49,539 nt of DNA, from positions 1-49,539 of the IMG/VR virus record IMGVR_UViG_3300025326_000053; one strand, given 5' to 3'. The position numbers and the translations under genes are program-made. Numbering within the stretch: the stretch's first letter is position 1; each line of letters begins with the position of its first letter. Under the pieces are notes generated by a model. The model had not been told where the DNA came from, did no database searches, and saw only the letters and a program-made list of their open reading frames with translations. Below are positions 38,550 to 45,502 of this stretch, piece by piece. Origin of the DNA: a virus.

Positions 38550-38947
38550 GCGAGACAGCACGAGAGCGGGTAGCAGAGGGCTACACAGCCGGAGAGCGTA
38601 CACGGATGATCGCCCTGCGCGTGGCGAAAGATGTAGGCGCTATATATGGCCCGGATGCAGCGACAACCGTCGCTGAACTGTTCGATCAGCACGAAGCCGC
38701 GTTTGACACGACAAGGCAGGTCGATGATGCAGACGAAAACCGTGAGGCAGAGCGACCCGATACCACCGTCTTGGTTCGCCTGCGGGACGGTACGCGCATC
38801 CGATCAGACCCCATGCCACGAACCACGGCACACGAACTTCACTCGTGGATTCTCAGTTATTTCCCAACGGACAACGTTGCTGCGGACATTTTGCAGGAAA
38901 CGGTTGTCTGGCAAGGCGGATTCGGTGAAGGACAGGAGGGAACGTGA
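38546..38947 (+). CDS. Hypothetical protein
   Basis: 133 residues from ATG 38546 (ATGA overlap). An N-terminal helical part (ETARERVAEGYTAGERTRMI) and a C-terminal part with VLVRLRDGTRIRSDPMPRT and HELHSWILSYFP. No family recognised. Confidence 0.6.
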   Translation: MSETARERVAEGYTAGERTRMIALRVAKDVGAIYGPDAATTVAELFDQHEAAFDTTRQVDDADENREAERPDTTVLVRLRDGTRIRSDPMPRTTAHELHSWILSYFPTDNVAADILQETVVWQGGFGEGQEGT

Positions 38948-39225
38948 TGGCGGTTTATGTCGATAACATGCGTTCGCAGACTGGCAAGTGGGCAGGGCAC
39001 ATGGTCGCGGACACTCGCGAAGAGTTAGAAGAAATGGCTAAGGCAATTGGGCTGCGGCCTGAATGGATACAGCGGCCAGGGACGCGACTAGAGCATTACG
39101 ACGTCACCCCTGCTAAGCGGTGGGCGGCTATCCGCGCCGGTGCAATCCCGGTCACATGGCGGCAAATGGCGCGAATCATCGCCCGAAACGAACAGGAGCA
39201 ACACGATGAACGACATGTGGGGTGA
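38947..39225 (+). CDS. DUF4031-like protein
   Basis: 92 residues from ATG 38947. It matches the DUF4031 pattern I know: an opening AVYVDNMRSQTGKWAGHMVA, then DTREELEEMAKAIGL, EHYDVTPAKRWAAIRAGAIP and TWRQMARIIAR. This is a small conserved protein found in phages and bacteria with unknown function. Confidence 0.75.
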   Translation: MAVYVDNMRSQTGKWAGHMVADTREELEEMAKAIGLRPEWIQRPGTRLEHYDVTPAKRWAAIRAGAIPVTWRQMARIIARNEQEQHDERHVG

Positions 39226-39643
39226 ACTCGACCACCACTACGGGCCAATGGCAGAGCCGCACCTGAACAGCGACAGCGTTACCGCAAACGACAGGAGGGC
39301 AGCGATGAGCGATCAGAACCAGACACTAGTGGAAGAAATTGAGGACTTCCTTGTGAGCGCTTACCGCTGGGGACAATCAGGTGCGTCATATGCCCCTGGG
39401 AAAGCGGCGCTAAGCCTTGCCAACAAAGTCGCCGAGATTGTCGAGGCTGGCGTGGCGCGGCGGTTGATGAGCGATGCGGCGGTGTATGCGCTAACTGACG
39501 GGTGGCTAGAGAAGTCGATGGAGTATTGGTCAGTCCGAGCGGGCGACAAGCGCCCATCCGCTGCCGAGCAATCCGTCAAGGCGTTTACGAATGGCATGAC
39601 CGCCGCCATCGCCGCCATTGGGATTGAGGTAGGCCATGAGTAG
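39206..39643 (+). CDS. Helical protein related to the REALLS module
   Basis: 145 residues from ATG 39206 (AGGAG at 8 nt). A second in-frame ATG at 39305 has AGGAGG and may be the main start, giving 112 residues. It contains KVAEIVEAGVARRLMSDAAVY, similar in form to the IVREALLSDDVIYAATDG stretch at 41529. No known family. Confidence 0.6.
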   Translation: MNDMWGELDHHYGPMAEPHLNSDSVTANDRRAAMSDQNQTLVEEIEDFLVSAYRWGQSGASYAPGKAALSLANKVAEIVEAGVARRLMSDAAVYALTDGWLEKSMEYWSVRAGDKRPSAAEQSVKAFTNGMTAAIAAIGIEVGHE

Positions 39644-40274
39644 CGCACCTGCCTATACGTCACCGCCACGCCCACGCCGCCACTTCGATTACCGCACTTG
39701 CATCATCACGGACACGCCCGACGGCCCGCATCAGTTCATGCCGGAGCAGGAATCGCAGGTGATGTGCCGGTTGTGCCAGGTACGGCTGAGTTCGAGGCCG
39801 CAGAAGCCGGAGCGCACGCTGATCTGCCAGGAATGCAAGCAGCCATTCACCACCACGATGCGCGGGACATCGTTGAAGTATTGCGGTCCCACATGCCGCT
39901 ACCGCCACGATCAGAAGCGCAAGGCCGAGAAGTACGCCGCCGAGCGGGTGCCAGATCGGGCGACGAAAGTACGTGGATCTATCCCGACCAGGATGTGCGC
40001 CCACCCGTCGTGCGGCGCGGAGTTCACCCCGGCGTGCAAGCACGCTGCGTTCTGTTCGCGGGAGTGCAGGGACGATGTGCGGCGGGCACGGGAACGGGCG
40101 AAGTACATCCCGGTCGGCACGGGGAACAAGCCGCGCAAGAGGCAACCAGCCCGCATATGTGACCGGGCAGGTTGCGGCACGGAGTTCACACCCGGAAATG
40201 CAAAGGGCCGGTATTGCTCGCCCATATGCAGGCGGCAGGCATGGGAAGCACGGAAGAAGGAGATAGGGCTATGA
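39636..40274 (+). CDS. Triple zinc-finger protein
   Basis: 212 residues from ATG 39636. There is one CRLC pair (44-47), then three four-Cys modules: C64-C67-C83-C87, C121-C126-C140-C144 and C175-C180-C194-C198, joined by Arg/Lys-rich linkers (YRHDQKRKAEKYAAER, DDVRRARERAKYIPVG). The last two modules are internal duplicates of each other (CGAEFTP and CGTEFTP; FCSRECR and YCSPICR). It is likely a nucleic-acid-binding protein; I do not recognise an exact family. Confidence 0.7.
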   Translation: MSSAPAYTSPPRPRRHFDYRTCIITDTPDGPHQFMPEQESQVMCRLCQVRLSSRPQKPERTLICQECKQPFTTTMRGTSLKYCGPTCRYRHDQKRKAEKYAAERVPDRATKVRGSIPTRMCAHPSCGAEFTPACKHAAFCSRECRDDVRRARERAKYIPVGTGNKPRKRQPARICDRAGCGTEFTPGNAKGRYCSPICRRQAWEARKKEIGL

Positions 40275-40624
40275 GTGAGAATGAACGACTAGAGGCGGTG
40301 GCGAAGGCGATCTTTGATTTAGAAGGCAACTGGGACGCTTTGATCGCCTGTAGTGAAGACCCAGACCCCGCGTTCGATGAGGCGCGATTTCTCCGCGCGA
40401 TGACGCTTGACCAAGCAGCCGCCGCGCTTGCCGCCGCTGACCAGTTCGGGATTGACGCGGCGCTGGATGGGGTACATGAGGAGGCAGCAGTGTGGATTGG
40501 GCCAGATGGTGACGGATACCGGGCTGAAATCAGGGTGAGAGCAATGATGTTCGGGATTAGTACCGGACCGACCCGCACCGCCGCGATCCTGGATGCGTGC
40601 CGCAAGGCGAAGGAGCAGAAGTGA
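40271..40624 (+). CDS. Hypothetical helical protein
   Basis: 117 residues from ATG 40271 (ATGA overlap). Ala-rich helices (TLDQAAAALAAADQFGIDAA) and a beta section (AAVWIGPDGDGYRAEIRVRA). It has the feel of short accessory genes of proteobacterial phages, but no family is recognised. Confidence 0.6.
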   Translation: MSENERLEAVAKAIFDLEGNWDALIACSEDPDPAFDEARFLRAMTLDQAAAALAAADQFGIDAALDGVHEEAAVWIGPDGDGYRAEIRVRAMMFGISTGPTRTAAILDACRKAKEQK

Positions 40625-40812
40625 TGAGTTTCCAAGTAGGCGATGAAGTCATTATCAACGGCCTCGGTTGGCGCAATGTTCCGGGCGTGGTGACCAGAGT
40701 GGATGTTACAACGCCGTTCGGCATTTGCTGCGAAGTGGAAAGGCACGATGGTACAGGCCGAGGATTGTTTGAGCCTCGCTACCTACGACGCGCTGGAAAG
40801 AAGCAACGCTAA
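40624..40812 (+). CDS. Small SH3/KOW-like protein
   Basis: 62 residues from ATG 40624. It starts with FQVGDEVIINGLGWRNVPGV, a KOW/SH3-barrel-like opening, then a beta hairpin and a basic end (RRAGKKQR). Likely a small beta-barrel; function unknown. Confidence 0.55.
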   Translation: MSFQVGDEVIINGLGWRNVPGVVTRVDVTTPFGICCEVERHDGTGRGLFEPRYLRRAGKKQR

Positions 40813-40905
40813 CCCGCCGCCCCTGCGTCTGCTCCGGTGGGCGCAGCAGCGACGTGTTGGCTAGACGTAAGGAGGGAGTGACCAAGTTTCCCGGCAGCTC
40901 GTGTG

Positions 40906-41079
40906 GTGTGCCTTCACTGGCGCAGTACTTTATCCCACGAGCCTGCCACCCACATTCAGGCTGAGCGCGATGGCATCTACAAGCGATGTGCCGTGCTGAT
41001 GCCCATACTGGACATACGCCGCACCGAGGCTGTACGAATGGACGTAACCATCGCGCAAGGCCGCACCAAGGAGAGATAG
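40906..41079 (+). pseudogene. Possible decayed small gene
   Basis: The 270 bp at 40813-41081 contain a frame of about 57 codons with normal composition (AERDGIYKRCAVLMPILDI) but only weak GTG starts. The best ribosome site, GGAGG at 40871, leads into a different frame (GTG 40879) that stops after 28 codons. This suggests a frameshifted remnant, perhaps of a small zinc-ribbon protein. It could also be a real short gene. Confidence 0.35.
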
Positions 41080-41081
41080 AC

Positions 41082-41273
41082 GTGAACGAGCGAGAAGTGT
41101 ATTGGGGCACGCGAAACCCCATCCTGCATGACCAGACCGGCGCATCGACGGACGATGTATCTGAGTTGTATTTGACCCGCGAACAGGCGGAAGCCAACTC
41201 TGCCTTCGCGGATGCTATCTACGAGGTGGCAGTGATACGACACGAACTGGATGTCAAGGAGCCACAGCCATGA
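41082..41273 (+). CDS. Hypothetical small protein
   Basis: 63 residues from GTG 41082, with AAGGAGAGATAGAC upstream. Acidic and helical (LYLTREQAEANSAFADAIYE). No family recognised. It overlaps the next gene by ATGA. Confidence 0.6.
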   Translation: MNEREVYWGTRNPILHDQTGASTDDVSELYLTREQAEANSAFADAIYEVAVIRHELDVKEPQP

Positions 41274-41536
41274 CGCTCACCGACACCATCCGGCGCGAAC
41301 TCTGGCACGCCTACAACTGGCGGGAGACCATCGAGCGGACGGGCGCGCTATGCACAGCCGAGCAGGTAGTCGAGAGCGGGGTTGCGGAGATCGAGAAGGC
41401 CATTGCGGCGGAACACCAACCGCGCCTGACTGACATATTCCCGATTCGCATTGACCCGACGCTGCCCGATGGCACGATGGCATTTGAGCAGCCAGACGGC
41501 ACGCGGGTATTGGTGAAGGAGGCCGACCATGAGTAG
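41270..41536 (+). CDS. Hypothetical protein
   Basis: 88 residues from ATG 41270. A helical start (TIRRELWHAYNWRETIERTG) with GALCTAEQVVESGVAEIEKA, then a beta end (TMAFEQPDGTRVLVKEA). No family recognised. It overlaps the next gene by 8 bases. Confidence 0.6.
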   Translation: MTLTDTIRRELWHAYNWRETIERTGALCTAEQVVESGVAEIEKAIAAEHQPRLTDIFPIRIDPTLPDGTMAFEQPDGTRVLVKEADHE

Positions 41537-41798
41537 CGCACGGGACAGGATAGCGGAAGAGGCACGCAGCATGGCAGCCGCAGGCGTAGAGTGGGCCAAG
41601 TTTGGTGGCGAGTATCCCGACTTCGACGCGTACACCGATCGCATCCTCGCCATTGTGCGCGAGGCGCTGCTGAGTGACGATGTGATTTACGCCGCCACAG
41701 ACGGGCTGAGCCTCGGTGTGCGGGACGTGTATGCACGGGATGAAGCAAGCCGTGTCGTGGAAGCCGCGCTCGACGCCGCGTTCCCCGACCATGACTGA
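41529..41798 (+). CDS. Helical REALLS-module protein
   Basis: 89 residues from ATG 41529. It carries TDRILAIVREALLSDDVIY (about 36-54), nearly identical in core to the protein encoded at 21448-21675 on the packaging arm. The C-terminus is an Ala/Val helix (DEASRVVEAALDAAFPD). Function unknown. Confidence 0.65.
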   Translation: MSSARDRIAEEARSMAAAGVEWAKFGGEYPDFDAYTDRILAIVREALLSDDVIYAATDGLSLGVRDVYARDEASRVVEAALDAAFPDHD

Positions 41799-41869
41799 GC
41801 GCGGCTGGTGGTGCCCGATTGCCGAGCAGACATATGATATTCTGGTTACACGTAATGGCAATCAGTAAA
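41792..41869 (+). CDS. Possible tiny peptide gene
   Basis: 25 codons from ATG 41792, overlapping the upstream stop and ending 10 bases before the next ATG. The product opens TERGWWCPIAEQTYD. Tight packing supports translation, but there is no clear ribosome site, so it may be only a spacer. Confidence 0.35.
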
Positions 41870-41879
41870 GGAGCACCAC

Positions 41880-42089
41880 ATGGCAGGTAAGTTCAAGGTT
41901 GAAGAAGGCGTACGCGCCACGGTAGACGGCAAGACGGGCGAAGTGTTGGGCACCTATGATGAGGGCGTGCGATTCCGTTTCGATGACGGCACCACCAGCA
42001 TCGTCAAGGAGGGCGACATCGGCAAGTATGAGGAACCCAAGGCCGATGCTCCCGCTGAGGAACCAGCCCCCGACGCGCCCACTGAGTAG
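41880..42089 (+). CDS. Small beta-barrel-like protein with acidic tail
   Basis: 69 residues from ATG 41880, with AAAGGAGCACCAC upstream. A KOW/SH3-like half (EEGVRATVDGKTGEVLGTYD) is followed by an acidic Pro-rich tail (KADAPAEEPAPDAPTE). It is the last gene of the rightward arm, immediately before the convergent terminator. Function unknown. Confidence 0.65.
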   Translation: MAGKFKVEEGVRATVDGKTGEVLGTYDEGVRFRFDDGTTSIVKEGDIGKYEEPKADAPAEEPAPDAPTE

Positions 42090-42100
42090 CACGCACAGAG

Positions 42101-42130
42101 AAGCCGGGGTGTTGAGCCCCGGCTTTCTTG
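42101..42130. terminator. Bidirectional terminator between converging arms
   Basis: AGCCGGGG and CCCCGGCT pair over a 7-nt loop, followed rightwards by TTTCTTGT. It sits between the end of the rightward arm (42089) and the end of the leftward arm (42134), so it would stop transcripts from both sides. Confidence 0.85.
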
Positions 42131-42133
42131 TGT

Positions 42134-42469
42134 CTACTTGTTAGAGACTTTGGCAGTCACACTGCTGGTGAGCCCGGTGAATGTTTCCACCTGCAAGGTG
42201 AACCCACGTGAAGGGACCGCGATTGATACCGCGCTCTTGCCGTCCGCACTATCGAAGGCGTGCGATGCCCCTTCATACCAGTCCGTTCCATCGGTGAGCC
42301 ATACACGGATCGTGCCCGTAGGGGTGCCCGTGTAGGACAGGTACATGGTGGCCGTGCTATCTGCAACCAGGTACACATCGGAGTTCGCGTCCGGCACAGG
42401 CGTTACCGCCGCCGCCGCATTGATAACGATAGGCGCATCCGAGCGCCTGTCGAGGTTGATTGTTGCCAT
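42134..42469 (-). CDS. Small beta-rich virion-cluster protein
   Basis: 111 residues from ATG 42469. Beta-rich throughout (VYLVADSTATMYLSYTGTPT, IRVWLTDGTDWYEGASHAF), with no Cys. The last gene of the leftward arm. Composition fits a small head-fibre or decoration domain, but no family is recognised. Confidence 0.65.
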   Translation of the reverse strand: MATINLDRRSDAPIVINAAAAVTPVPDANSDVYLVADSTATMYLSYTGTPTGTIRVWLTDGTDWYEGASHAFDSADGKSAVSIAVPSRGFTLQVETFTGLTSSVTAKVSNK

Positions 42470-42478
42470 GATGTTCTC

Positions 42479-42802
42479 CTAACCTAGTCGGTTGATGAAC
42501 GGACTGTCGGGATGCGCAGCCGGATCATTGTCAGCCGGTGGGGATGGCAAGTCAGGCTGTGGCTGTGTTGGTGGTAGCCCTGCATCATACGCCTTGTCAG
42601 TCAGGGCCTCAGTGGTGTTCGGGCTGAATACGAACTGCCGACCGATGAGCATAATCAGGATAGGCGCGGCAATGGTCACGAAGTCCTGGATTGCGTTCAA
42701 CTGCTCGTCTGTTACCGGGATACCGAACGATTGCATCAGCACAATGAACGCACCAATCAGTGAGCCAATCGTACCGATAATCGCAAGAGGTTCTTTTTGC
42801 AT
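42479..42802 (-). CDS. Holin-like membrane protein
   Basis: 107 residues from ATG 42802, which overlaps the upstream stop (TGATG). Two membrane segments, LAIIGTIGSLIGAFIVLMQS (~6-25) and VTIAAPILIMLIGRQFVF (~43-60), are followed by a polar Pro/Asp tail (PPTQPQPDLPSPPADNDPA). Two membrane helices plus location in the lysis module point to a holin, which would let the endolysin out. Confidence 0.65.
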   Translation of the reverse strand: MQKEPLAIIGTIGSLIGAFIVLMQSFGIPVTDEQLNAIQDFVTIAAPILIMLIGRQFVFSPNTTEALTDKAYDAGLPPTQPQPDLPSPPADNDPAAHPDSPFINRLG

Positions 42803-43098
42803 CACTGTCCCCTTCGCTTGGCCGTAGGCTTTTGGCCATACATAACCCCTGCAATATTCCGAAGTTGCTCCAATTGTTTCGGCGTGAAGTTCGGTCCAGG
42901 TTCACCGGGGAACGAGCGTGGCTGCGCGGGCGCTGCCTTTACGGGCCGACTTGATTGCCCCGGATTCGTCGATGCAAAGGGAGACTTCCCTACCGCCTTC
43001 AACGTGCCTGGCCCCGACACAACACCACGGCCAGCAGATGATTTACCGGCAGGCGTGGGTTTTGAGGGCTTTGCCCACGGGTCATTCTTTCGTGCCAT
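42802..43098 (-). CDS. Hypothetical basic, low-complexity protein
   Basis: 98 residues from ATG 43098. Lys/Pro/Ser-rich and probably disordered (NDPWAKPSKPTPAGKSSAGR), with a short helix near the end (TPKQLEQLRNIAGVMYG). No family recognised. It sits between two membrane-protein genes of the lysis module. Confidence 0.6.
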   Translation of the reverse strand: MARKNDPWAKPSKPTPAGKSSAGRGVVSGPGTLKAVGKSPFASTNPGQSSRPVKAAPAQPRSFPGEPGPNFTPKQLEQLRNIAGVMYGQKPTAKRRGQ

Positions 43099-43109
43099 GA
43101 CATTTCTCC

Positions 43110-43205
43110 TTACAGCGCGATCCCGAGGACTCGGAACAGCACCACGATAATCACAATCAACACGACAACGTAAATCAACAGGCTCAATGGGTCTTGTCTG
43201 TCCAT
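43110..43205 (-). CDS. 31-residue membrane peptide in the lysis module
   Basis: ATG 43205 is preceded by AAGGAG with 8-nt spacing. The product is almost entirely one hydrophobic helix: DPLSLLIYVVVLIVIIVVLF, then RVLGIAL. Very short single-span proteins of this kind act as pinholins or lysis accessories in some phages. It is a real candidate missed by length cut-offs. Confidence 0.6.
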   Translation of the reverse strand: MDRQDPLSLLIYVVVLIVIIVVLFRVLGIAL

Positions 43206-43318
43206 GATGGATTCTCCTTGGTTCACGACTGCACGGTGCCCCATGTTCGCAACACCCGCATAGGGCGGCGGAAGATAGGCAAGTACAACGTTATCACAAC
43301 GTAGTGCCCGATCACCTC
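43206..43318 (-). promoter_or_regulatory. Gap before the membrane peptide, possible weak promoter
   Basis: 113 bp without a gene. Read leftwards, TTGTGA is followed 16 nt later by TATCTT, each four of six to consensus, near an imperfect repeat AACGTTatcacAACGT. It could allow late boosting of lysis genes. Confidence 0.35.
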
Positions 43319-44155
43319 CTACGCAATCGTCAACGTGTGAAGCACCTCATCCTGCACCCAGCCAGTCCCGATACCGGGGATACTGATGTCATACCACGCG
43401 ATACCCTCCACCTCCTTCGGCCCGGATACAATCGTGCCCTTGGTGCCAGATGGGAGTGTGCGAACGACGTTGCTCTTGTTGTTGGCGTAGTCCCAGAAAC
43501 CCGGCGATGTCCGCAGCAACAACTCGAACCGCGTGGTGAATGTCCGCTGCTTGGTAGGGGTCGGAGCGATGCCGCCGCTCACATGGGCAACGATGTCTGC
43601 ATGGAACTTCTTGACCATCGGGTAGTACGAGTAGTTCCAGATTTCGTTATTGTTGGCCCTCATCAGCAACGGGCAGTTCTTGCCCGTCCAGTAGTTATGC
43701 TGGAGCAAACCAGCCTGCGGGGTGAGCCCACGGGATTGAAGCACCCCGGCATCCACGGCGGCAGCAATGCGACGAGCCTTGGCATGATCCGTTCCAGCAT
43801 CTACGCACAATTCGTGATGATCGCTGGTGTGGTTCCCCGTGTAGGTGCCCGCAGCCCAGGTATCCTCATCGTACGGCGTGAGTTGGATAACCTTGTTGTC
43901 GTCACTGACCGTGTTGTATCCCGCTGCTGGATCGGGGTTGCTCATCAGGTAGCGATAGTGCATATCCGCATCGGCACCGGCATTGAAGTTCGCTGTCTCG
44001 TGACGGGTGACAAACTTCACATCACTGGCAGCACGTTTCGTATTGCTACGCACGTTGGTGTTGCCAGCGGGGATGATCTTGATTTCTACCAAGATGTCAT
44101 CTGGCAGGTACACGGGTTTCGCCAACCCAACGAATGTGTAAGTCTTAAGTGCCAT
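43319..44155 (-). CDS. Endolysin: N-acetylmuramoyl-L-alanine amidase with SH3-like domain
   Basis: 278 residues from ATG 44155. The amidase_2-type domain has FVTRHETANFNAGADADMHY (48-67; zinc ligand H52), ADMHYRYLMSNP, HHELCVDAGTD (113-123) and LLQHNYWTGKNCP (150-162; zinc ligand H153 with the K/C after it). A C-terminal segment (~205-278; NVVRTLPSGTKGTIVSGPKE, WYDISIPGIGTGWVQDEVLH) is an SH3b-like wall-binding domain. It cleaves the sugar-peptide amide bond of peptidoglycan at the end of infection. There is no signal peptide, so it depends on a holin. Confidence 0.93.
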   Translation of the reverse strand: MALKTYTFVGLAKPVYLPDDILVEIKIIPAGNTNVRSNTKRAASDVKFVTRHETANFNAGADADMHYRYLMSNPDPAAGYNTVSDDNKVIQLTPYDEDTWAAGTYTGNHTSDHHELCVDAGTDHAKARRIAAAVDAGVLQSRGLTPQAGLLQHNYWTGKNCPLLMRANNNEIWNYSYYPMVKKFHADIVAHVSGGIAPTPTKQRTFTTRFELLLRTSPGFWDYANNKSNVVRTLPSGTKGTIVSGPKEVEGIAWYDISIPGIGTGWVQDEVLHTLTIA

Positions 44156-44157
44156 GA

Positions 44158-44790
44158 CTATTCCTCCTTGTCCCGTAAGTCCAACGCGTCCTCACGTTCG
44201 CCTTGCCGTACATCGGTTGCATCTTGCAGCACGCCTACCGCCGCCTGATCTGCTCCTTCCTTGTCGTGCGCACGCTGCCGATGCGATAGCCTGATAACAC
44301 GTTTGTCCAACTCCATTCCTTTGAGACTAATATGACGGCCACGGGTTGCATTGATTCTACTTGTCTCTGCAAGCACGAGCGCCGTTTCGTCCAACTTGTC
44401 CTGTGTTTCCTGTTGCCGCAAATCACGGGCATCCTTGGTTTCAACAGGCCGTCCCCAGTTCTCTGCCCGGAGTGCGACGATAAACCTGTACCCACGCCAT
44501 ACCGCGTAGATGGCAAGCGCCGCCGTTACCACATAGATAATCTCGCGGGCTGTTTCGTTGAATGGCATCCTGTCCCGGGCAACTAGCCAGACCAGCACGA
44601 ACTCGAAAGTGGCACGCGCAAAGCCCTTCATAGCAAGCGCCCCCTCGCGCTGCAACAGGGTTGTAGCAAGCCGATCCTCTTTCGCCTGTGGCCTTAGTGC
44701 CCACCAGGTTTTTCCATGGACCGCAGATTGTGCGATGGTGGTGAGAAACAACGTCCACACGACTATCAGTTGGAAAACATCTTCACTCAT
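44158..44790 (-). CDS. Membrane protein of the lysis module
   Basis: 210 residues from ATG 44790. Three probable membrane segments lie in the first ~110 residues (LIVVWTLFLTTIAQ, ATFEFVLVWLVAR, IIYVVTAALAIYAVWRGY). They are followed by a long charged cytoplasmic region (QQETQDKLDETALVLAETSR, LDLRDKEE). It may be a second holin or an anti-holin. No family recognised. Confidence 0.6.
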   Translation of the reverse strand: MSEDVFQLIVVWTLFLTTIAQSAVHGKTWWALRPQAKEDRLATTLLQREGALAMKGFARATFEFVLVWLVARDRMPFNETAREIIYVVTAALAIYAVWRGYRFIVALRAENWGRPVETKDARDLRQQETQDKLDETALVLAETSRINATRGRHISLKGMELDKRVIRLSHRQRAHDKEGADQAAVGVLQDATDVRQGEREDALDLRDKEE

Positions 44791-44993
44791 ACCGAGCCCC
44801 CTTGCCCCCGTTGGTGGCGCAGCGTTGCCACCATCGCGTGTTGACGGCGCTCACGAATACGGGTGGCCGAATCAAGCGCAGCCTGTTCCTCCTCTTTGAG
44901 GTATTGCATGAACTGGTCCTCTTGCATGTGCGGTCGGCACCGATGCGTCAGGATGCACCATATGTCGTGCAGTTTATTCATCATACCGCTCAT
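44787..44993 (-). CDS. Hypothetical small protein
   Basis: 68 residues from ATG 44993. It has MNKLHDIWCILTHRCRPHMQ at the start and a charged helix (YLKEEEQAALDSATRIRERR). It overlaps both neighbours by 4 bases. No family recognised; it is in the lysis module. Confidence 0.6.
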   Translation of the reverse strand: MSGMMNKLHDIWCILTHRCRPHMQEDQFMQYLKEEEQAALDSATRIRERRQHAMVATLRHQRGQGGSV

Positions 44994-45208
44994 TGGTTCG
45001 CCCCCGGTGGGCGTGTCAGCAGTTCCCAAAGACGTGTATTCTCCACGTTCAGTTCGGCTATCTCCTGGTCCTTCGCTTTGATCGTAGCCGCCGACTGTTC
45101 CTGGAGTGCTTCTGCCCTGCCTTGCGCCTTGGCCCACTTGTAGAGAATCCCGATAGTGGTCGGCCCGCCTATCGCGGTTATGAGTAGGGCTATGCTGTTC
45201 CCGTCCAT
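44990..45208 (-). CDS. Single-pass protein with coiled coil (possible spanin or holin-like)
   Basis: 72 residues from ATG 45208. One N-terminal membrane helix (SIALLITAIGGPTTIGILY) is followed by a charged coiled coil (EALQEQSAATIKAKDQEIAE, LNVENTRLWELL). This plan resembles Rz-type inner-membrane spanins or XhlA-like holin partners. A tiny ORF ends at its start codon (TGATG). Confidence 0.6.
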   Translation of the reverse strand: MDGNSIALLITAIGGPTTIGILYKWAKAQGRAEALQEQSAATIKAKDQEIAELNVENTRLWELLTRPPGANQ

Positions 45209-45285
45209 CACCACCCCGCCCTTGCTTCGGCACCAAGTACAGATGAGGCCGTGCTGTTATGTTGTTGCGCGGTACATTCATTCAT
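45208..45285 (-). CDS. Possible leader peptide (25 residues)
   Basis: ATG 45285 is preceded by GGGGAGGGGGC. The frame reads NECTAQQHNSTASSVLGAEA and stops at TGATG, which shares a base with the next ATG. Such coupling suggests a short translated leader controlling the membrane-protein gene. Confidence 0.4.
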   Translation of the reverse strand: MNECTAQQHNSTASSVLGAEARAGW

Positions 45286-45298
45286 GCCCCCTCCCCTG

Positions 45299-45502
45299 CT
45301 ATATCGTCATTCCTTGCGGGATGAACAACATGTCCTCCTGGTTTAGGCGAATCATGAATCCCACGGTATCAATCGGGGTGGTTGCAAAGACAGATGGATA
45401 CCAGCGCGGCAGGGTAGCCCCATCACCCAGCCGAACCCGGACTTCACCGGGGCGGGTATCAATCACCGTTGCAAATGGATTGGAACGGGTCACTTCACTC
45501 AT
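45299..45502 (-). CDS. Small beta-rich structural-cluster protein
   Basis: 67 residues from ATG 45502 (ATGA overlap). It reads SNPFATVIDTRPGEVRVRLG, then VGFMIRLNQEDMLFIPQGM, and looks like a small beta-barrel. Location suggests a tail-tip or structural accessory. No family recognised. Confidence 0.6.
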   Translation of the reverse strand: MSEVTRSNPFATVIDTRPGEVRVRLGDGATLPRWYPSVFATTPIDTVGFMIRLNQEDMLFIPQGMTI

